A stretch of DNA of 16,326 nt. Origin: an uncultured Treponema sp. (lineage in GTDB: Bacteria; Spirochaetota; Spirochaetia; Treponematales; Treponemataceae). Below are positions 12,386-16,326 of this stretch, one piece after another. Position 1 is the stretch's first letter. Every line of letters begins with the position of its first letter. The translations under genes were made by a program, and so were the position numbers. The stretch is taken from contig CAMOEE010000031.1 of NCBI GenBank assembly GCA_946611835.1, forward strand, positions 1 to 16,326, written 5' to 3'. Under the pieces are notes generated by a model. That model was not told the DNA's origin and searched no databases. It saw only the letters and a list, made by a program, of their open reading frames with translations.

Positions 12386-13636
12386 TTATGTTCCGAAGCA
12401 GAGAATCCACTTTCCCGTGTGATTTGTCTTGCTGTCTCCTTCGTAGGTTGAAATATCCCATTTTTGCTCATAGTAGAGGCCTGCCCAGAGATGGGAATCC
12501 TTTTTTCTTGTCCGTTCGGAAGAAGGAAAGACTATTTCCGCTCCAATCCGCCAGATGTGGCTTTCCTGCCTGTTCTCATCACTTTCTACGGACAGGGATG
12601 AGAGATTTACATCTTTCAGGCTTCCTAAATCTACATAGACTCTGTTATAGTCATATTTTGTTCTCAAACGGAAATACTTGAAGACATCGACTGACAGGTC
12701 AAGTTTTATAAGTGGCGAACACCACTGGGAATTTTCTGAGGGTACAGAGCTTGAGAGTGACTCAACGCTTGTATTTGAGCCGGAATTTTCAATGGAGTGT
12801 ATTGAAATGTAAGTGTCTGCGTAGGACACGATGCGGTTTATTGGCGAGAAGGTCACTTCAAAGTTAAAGCCGAATATAGTCAGGAAGGGAAATTTAATTG
12901 AGCCGATGGCCATGGGGCCGAACTGATGGTAATTTCCGTCCGCATCAATTCTTGTCATGATTTTTTTGCTGCTGTTCTCAAACCAGCCTGAGTAATCAGT
13001 TGTATACCAGTTGTAGAGATAAAAAGCCCCGATACCAAAATAAATGAAGGGTGAATAGGCATCATTTGAATCATCGCCGAAATAACGGAGAAAAGGATAT
13101 AAATCAACTTCAATTTGTCTGGTCTGCGTAAAATTTGTCCAGTCATAATTCGTGTATTGGCTGCTGAAATCTTCCGTGGTGTATTGATTCGTCGTGTCCT
13201 GCGAAGTTTTTTCTGATTTATATTCAAGGTGAATCCTGCTGGCCCTCCGCTGATTCCAGTCATACTGCAAAATGGCAAAAACGGCGCTTCCGTGCTCGCC
13301 TGGTTCTGCTCCGAAATCCAGCGTAAGCGGCAGTTTATCCATGATGAAGTCGGCCACAAGCTGGGAGCCTGAGATTTTCTGTTTTTCGTTCACCTCATCG
13401 CTTTTTTCGATGAAGTCATTGTAAAGTTCTTTTATTTTTCCGCCTTTTTTTGACGCCTGCCCGGATTTGCCTTCTGATTCGGAAGCTTTCTGCTTTTCCT
13501 CTTCGGCCCTTTGTCGGTCGATTTCCTTGAATTCTTCGATTTGGATGTCAGGATCCGGGATGTAATCCTGGGCGATAGCTGACAGAGGAATAAAGGAGAA
13601 GATTGATAGAATCAGGAAAAGGCGTTTTGCTTTCAT
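12386..13636 (-). CDS. predicted outer-membrane beta-barrel protein
   Basis: The 416-residue product begins with a signal peptide (MKAKRLFLILSIFSFIPLSA) and probable cleavage after AIA, before QD. A charged, coiled-coil-like segment rich in E, K and S (about residues 30-85) follows. The rest is a succession of alternating amphipathic segments with many aromatic and polar residues (for example YNWYTTDYSGWF, FRLRTKYDYNRVYV), as in a beta-barrel. I chose the ATG at 13634-13636; the frame extends 18 codons upstream, and a GTG at 13652-13654 preceded by AAGAAG is an alternative with better ribosome-site context. No specific family was recognised. It converges on the response regulator gene and diverges from argJ. 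Confidence 0.72.
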   Translation of the reverse strand: MKAKRLFLILSIFSFIPLSAIAQDYIPDPDIQIEEFKEIDRQRAEEEKQKASESEGKSGQASKKGGKIKELYNDFIEKSDEVNEKQKISGSQLVADFIMDKLPLTLDFGAEPGEHGSAVFAILQYDWNQRRASRIHLEYKSEKTSQDTTNQYTTEDFSSQYTNYDWTNFTQTRQIEVDLYPFLRYFGDDSNDAYSPFIYFGIGAFYLYNWYTTDYSGWFENSSKKIMTRIDADGNYHQFGPMAIGSIKFPFLTIFGFNFEVTFSPINRIVSYADTYISIHSIENSGSNTSVESLSSSVPSENSQWCSPLIKLDLSVDVFKYFRLRTKYDYNRVYVDLGSLKDVNLSSLSVESDENRQESHIWRIGAEIVFPSSERTRKKDSHLWAGLYYEQKWDISTYEGDSKTNHTGKWILCFGT

Positions 13637-13666
13637 GCAGGAGTAGTCTATCACTTTTTTTTCTTC

Positions 13667-13695
13667 TTGAATATATATGCAGATTGTCATATAAT
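13667..13695 (+). promoter_or_regulatory. argJ promoter
   Basis: TTGAAT (13667-13672) and a perfect TATAAT (13690-13695) are 17 bp apart, placing the start near 13702, about 47 bp before the argJ ATG. Confidence 0.72.
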
Positions 13696-13704
13696 TATTG
13701 CATA

Positions 13705-13727
13705 TTTATGTAAAAATTCTGCATAAA
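13705..13727. promoter_or_regulatory. inverted repeat at the argJ transcription start
   Basis: TTTATG (13705-13710) and CATAAA (13722-13727) form an inverted repeat immediately downstream of the predicted start, between divergent genes. Its position would suit an operator, for instance for an arginine repressor, but it does not match a full ARG box. Confidence 0.3.
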
Positions 13728-13748
13728 AATACATTTTTGGAGTGGCTT

Positions 13749-15020
13749 ATGCAATTTTCTTTTATTGACGGCGGCGTAACTGCAGCCCAGGGATTCACTG
13801 CTAACGGCGTTTTGAACAAAATCAAGGCGAGCCGAAAAACAAACGACACGGCTCTTATTTTCAGCGAAAAGGTCTGCAATGCGGCGGGAGTCTTCACTCA
13901 GAACCGCGTAAAGGCTGAGTGCGTTAAGCTTACCCGCGACCACATCGCCAACGGAAAGGCTCAGGCCGTCATCGCAAACTCAGGAAATGCAAATGCCTGC
14001 ACCGGAAAGGAAGGCTACGACAATGCCAACAAAGAGGCGGTGGCTGTGGCCGCAAAAATGAACATCAATTCTGACGATGTTCTGGTTCTCTCAACAGGCG
14101 TAATCGGCCAGCAGCTTCCGGTCGAGAAGATTTTGACCGGCCTCGACAAGCTCGCTGACGGTCTTTCAAAGGAAGGCCACAAGGAAGCCCGCATCGCAAT
14201 TATGACCACGGACACCCACTACAAGGAAGTTGCCCTTGAGACAGTAATCGGCGGAAAAACCGTCCGCATGGGAACTATGGCCAAGGGAAGCGGCATGATT
14301 CACATTAATTTGGGAACTATGCTTGGCTTCATCACCACAGACTGCGCAATTTCAAGCCAGATGCTGGAAAAGGCCCTCAGAATCTCGGCAGCAGGAACTT
14401 ACAACTGCGTTTCAATCGACGGCGACACTTCAACGAACGATTCTCTTATTATTCTTGCAAACGGCATGGCCGGAAACGCCGAAATCACAAGCGAAGGCCC
14501 TGACTTTGACGCTTTCGTCGAGGCTTTGAATGCCCTCAACACCCAGATGGCAAAGAAAATCGCCGCTGACGGAGAGGGAGCTACCCGCCTTGTCACTTGT
14601 AATGTCGTCGGAGCTGACACTGTAGAAAATGCGAGGGGCCTGGCAAAGGCCGTTATCTGCTCGAACCTCGTTAAAGCCGCTTTCTTCGGAGCGGATGCAA
14701 ACTGGGGTCGAATCCTTGACGCAATGGGCTACTCAGGCTTCTTCTTCACTCCGGAAAAAACTTCGGTTTCATTCCTGAGCCGTGAGGGAGCAAAAAGATA
14801 CTTCGAGGACGGAAATGTAAACGGCGGAAAAGAAAACTCAATCAAGGTTTTTGACCACGGAGTTCCCCTCAATTTTGATGAAGACTTGGCAAAGAAAATC
14901 CTCACTGAAGAGGCCGTTGACATTCTCGTGGAGCTTGAGGACGGAAGTGCCAAAGGAACAGCCTGGGGCTGCGACCTCACCTACGATTACGTAAAAATCA
15001 ACGGAGACTATAGGACTTAA
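13749..15020 (+). CDS. argJ: bifunctional glutamate N-acetyltransferase / amino-acid acetyltransferase (ornithine acetyltransferase)
   Basis: The 423-residue protein starts at the ATG 13749 with GGAG six bases upstream; an in-frame ATG 51 bases earlier lacks one. ArgJ transfers acetyl from N-acetylornithine to glutamate and, in bifunctional forms, uses acetyl-CoA to start the cycle. Recognisable segments are GGVTAAQGFTANGV near the N-terminus, NSGNANACTG, STGVIGQQLP, the self-cleavage region AKGSGMIHINLGTMLGF with Thr190 as the expected nucleophile, DGDTSTNDS, and AAFFGADANWGRI. The chain should be cut before Thr190 into alpha and beta subunits. The residue before this threonine is glycine, where alanine is usual. 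argB follows after 145 bp, consistent with an arginine gene cluster. Expression probably starts from the promoter at 13667-13695. Confidence 0.96.
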   Translation: MQFSFIDGGVTAAQGFTANGVLNKIKASRKTNDTALIFSEKVCNAAGVFTQNRVKAECVKLTRDHIANGKAQAVIANSGNANACTGKEGYDNANKEAVAVAAKMNINSDDVLVLSTGVIGQQLPVEKILTGLDKLADGLSKEGHKEARIAIMTTDTHYKEVALETVIGGKTVRMGTMAKGSGMIHINLGTMLGFITTDCAISSQMLEKALRISAAGTYNCVSIDGDTSTNDSLIILANGMAGNAEITSEGPDFDAFVEALNALNTQMAKKIAADGEGATRLVTCNVVGADTVENARGLAKAVICSNLVKAAFFGADANWGRILDAMGYSGFFFTPEKTSVSFLSREGAKRYFEDGNVNGGKENSIKVFDHGVPLNFDEDLAKKILTEEAVDILVELEDGSAKGTAWGCDLTYDYVKINGDYRT

Positions 15021-15026
15021 AAAATA

Positions 15027-15147
15027 AACCACAGATTACACAGATTAAACGGATTAAATTTTTTGTTACAAGAAAATTCTTCGTATTATTATGAACGATT
15101 TTCAATTAAGAAATATATAATCTGTGACATCTGAGTAATCTGTGGTT
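15027..15147. repeat. inverted-repeat element between argJ and argB
   Basis: AACCACAGATTAC (15027-15039) is the exact reverse complement of GTAATCTGTGGTT (15135-15147). Inside, CACAGATTA (15039-15047) matches TAATCTGTG (15118-15126). Each arm thus holds two copies of the 9-bp motif TAATCTGTG. The 70-bp centre is AT-rich with no gene. The element fills most of the spacer and ends 18 bp before the argB ATG. It resembles an intergenic palindromic repeat that I recall from several bacterial genomes. Confidence 0.75.
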
Positions 15148-15165
15148 AAATTCTTGGAGAAAATT

Positions 15166-16074
15166 ATGTCAGAGAATACTGAAAACGAAATCAGAGAAAA
15201 AATTGATCCCCGCCTGGATAATGAGCACTGGTCTAATGTTCTGGTTCAGGCCCTGCCTTATTTCCGCCACTGGGTCGGGAAAACTGTCGTCGTAAAATAC
15301 GGCGGAAACGCCATGCTCAACGAGGAACTTAAGGCGGCCGTAATGAAAGACATCGTTCTTTTGAATACTGTGGGAATCAAGGTCGTTCTGGTTCACGGCG
15401 GCGGCCCTGAAATCAATCACATGCTGGAGCGGGTCGGAAAGGAATCGAAATTCATCAATGGGCTTCGCTATACTGACGGCGAGACCATGGAAATCGTTCA
15501 GATGGTCTTGACCGGAAAACTCAACAAGGATATCGTCGGCATTCTTTTGCAGGAAGGCGGCAAGGCTGTAGGTCTTTCCGGTGTTGACTCAGGACTTCTC
15601 CGCGCAAAAAAAATCGACAAGGACGGAACAGATTTGGGCTTTGTAGGCGAGGTTACGGAAGTTCACCCTGAAATCATTCAGTCACTTTTGGATAAGGGCT
15701 TCATTCCTGTTGTCTCGACCGTGGCTCTGGGTGAGCAGGGGGACATGGCCCGCTACAACATCAACGCTGACACTGCGGCCGCAAAAATCGCCGTAGCCCT
15801 CAAGGCCGAAAAATTCGTCCAGCTCACCAATGTTCCGGGCGTTCTGCGTGATGTGAACGACCCGAAATCTTTGATTCAGCGCATTCACATCGAAGATGTT
15901 CAAAAATATTTTGATGACGGAACAATTGCAGGCGGCATGATTCCAAAAATCGAGTGCTGCATGATGGCTCGTAAGGGCGGGGTTCCCCGCACCCACATCA
16001 TCGACGGCCGTGTACCACACTCACTTTTGATTGAGATGTTCAGCGACCGTGGAATTGGAACGATGATTTATTAG
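15166..16074 (+). CDS. argB: acetylglutamate kinase, arginine-sensitive type
   Basis: The 302-residue protein starts at the ATG 15166, with GGAG seven bases upstream; the frame extends back to a GTG at 15142 inside the repeat arm, which I reject. ArgB phosphorylates N-acetylglutamate with ATP, the second step of arginine synthesis. Visible motifs are VVVKYGGNAM (phosphate-binding Lys), VLVHGGGPEIN, GLSGVDSGL, YNINADTAAAKIA, LTNVPGV and GGMIPKIECC. The N-terminal helix with VLVQALPYFRHW and the C-terminal SDRGIGTMIY are hallmarks of hexameric, arginine-inhibited kinases, so feedback control by arginine is expected. The gene is full length, and a terminator follows at 16117. Confidence 0.97.
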   Translation: MSENTENEIREKIDPRLDNEHWSNVLVQALPYFRHWVGKTVVVKYGGNAMLNEELKAAVMKDIVLLNTVGIKVVLVHGGGPEINHMLERVGKESKFINGLRYTDGETMEIVQMVLTGKLNKDIVGILLQEGGKAVGLSGVDSGLLRAKKIDKDGTDLGFVGEVTEVHPEIIQSLLDKGFIPVVSTVALGEQGDMARYNINADTAAAKIAVALKAEKFVQLTNVPGVLRDVNDPKSLIQRIHIEDVQKYFDDGTIAGGMIPKIECCMMARKGGVPRTHIIDGRVPHSLLIEMFSDRGIGTMIY

Positions 16075-16116
16075 GCAAATGATTAGAATTACCTTTGGAA
16101 GATAAGGGGATTGAAA

Positions 16117-16162
16117 GGGGAAAAGAAACCTTTATGTGAAAGGTGTCGTTCCCCCTTTTTTT
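16117..16162. terminator. terminator between argB and cysteine synthase gene
   Basis: GGGGAA (16117-16122) pairs with TTCCCC (16149-16154), and inside it ACCTTT (16128-16133) pairs with AAAGGT (16139-16144). A run of seven T follows (16156-16162) for argB. The opposite strand lacks an equally clear T-run. Confidence 0.8.
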
Positions 16163-16326
16163 ATTTATACATATTTGTAGAAAGATACTTGAATGCGTTG
16201 TCGGCGAGAATCACGATGATGTTCTTTCCTTTTGCTTCCGGACGGCGTGCAATCTGTGTTGCCGTCCACAATGCAGCACCTGCTGACTGTCCCACGAAGA
16301 ATCCCTCATTTTTGACCAGTTTTCGG
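16161..16326 (-). CDS. cysK: cysteine synthase (O-acetylserine sulfhydrylase), C-terminal end
   Basis: Fifty-five codons are visible on the minus strand before a TAA at 16161-16163; the rest lies beyond the right edge. The segment GFFVGQSAGAALWTATQIAR, followed by GKNIIVILADNAFKYLST, matches the C-terminal part of PLP-dependent cysteine synthases, where GxSxGA binds pyridoxal phosphate and the last strand carries VxIxxD. The enzyme makes cysteine from O-acetylserine and sulfide. Cystathionine beta-synthase or another fold-type II enzyme is possible from this fragment alone. It converges on argB. Confidence 0.82.
   Translation of the reverse strand, partial: RKLVKNEGFFVGQSAGAALWTATQIARRPEAKGKNIIVILADNAFKYLSTNMYK

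Overview
The window most resembles chromosomal DNA of a host-associated Treponema (Spirochaetes). The pointers are lipid-anchored proteins with short spirochaete-type lipoboxes, an M30-type metallopeptidase lipoprotein, an AAA-ATPase/PD-(D/E)XK gene of a kind that is multicopy in treponemes, and the general composition. This assignment is by recognition, not by a search. No rRNA, tRNA or CRISPR array was seen.

Layout. Positions 1-3001 (minus strand) hold a probable two-gene operon: an M30-like metallopeptidase lipoprotein, then the N-terminal 322 codons of a RluA-family pseudouridine synthase that runs off the left edge. The synthase is interrupted in frame by degenerate 7-bp repeat arrays and a 42-bp tandem repeat. 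Positions 3002-3195 are a divergent intergenic region with a stem-loop. Positions 3196-4465 (plus strand) hold a small membrane protein and gluQ.

Positions 4466-10133 look like an accessory, gene-poor or decaying island. It contains a HEPN/Abi-like protein on the minus strand, two related lipoproteins sharing an almost identical upstream block, a broken AAA-ATPase/PD-(D/E)XK nuclease, an intact RelB/YafQ-type toxin-antitoxin pair, an orphan P-loop protein, and a DUF4160 remnant followed by an intact DUF2442 gene. A short repeat, TCAAAAATCAGTGGGTAAAA, recurs at 4448, 5234 and (imperfectly) 8342 and punctuates the island. It is also the start of the block upstream of each lipoprotein.

Positions 10130-12378 (plus strand) are a signalling operon: a six-helix membrane protein, a sensor histidine kinase with a lipoprotein-type signal, and a NarL-type response regulator. 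It converges, with only 7 bp between stop codons, on a minus-strand outer-membrane-type protein (12386-13636). From 13749 comes arginine biosynthesis, argJ and argB, separated by a 121-bp inverted-repeat element. A terminator then separates argB from the 3' end of a convergent cysteine synthase gene at the right edge.

Function. argJ and argB together make N-acetylglutamate and phosphorylate it; argB has the features of the arginine-inhibited class. The kinase, regulator and membrane protein probably form one sensory unit. The most distinctive features are the heptamer arrays inside the pseudouridine synthase gene, the duplicated lipoprotein regulatory block, and an inverted repeat pairing the Shine-Dalgarno sequence with the promoter-proximal region in three separate leaders.
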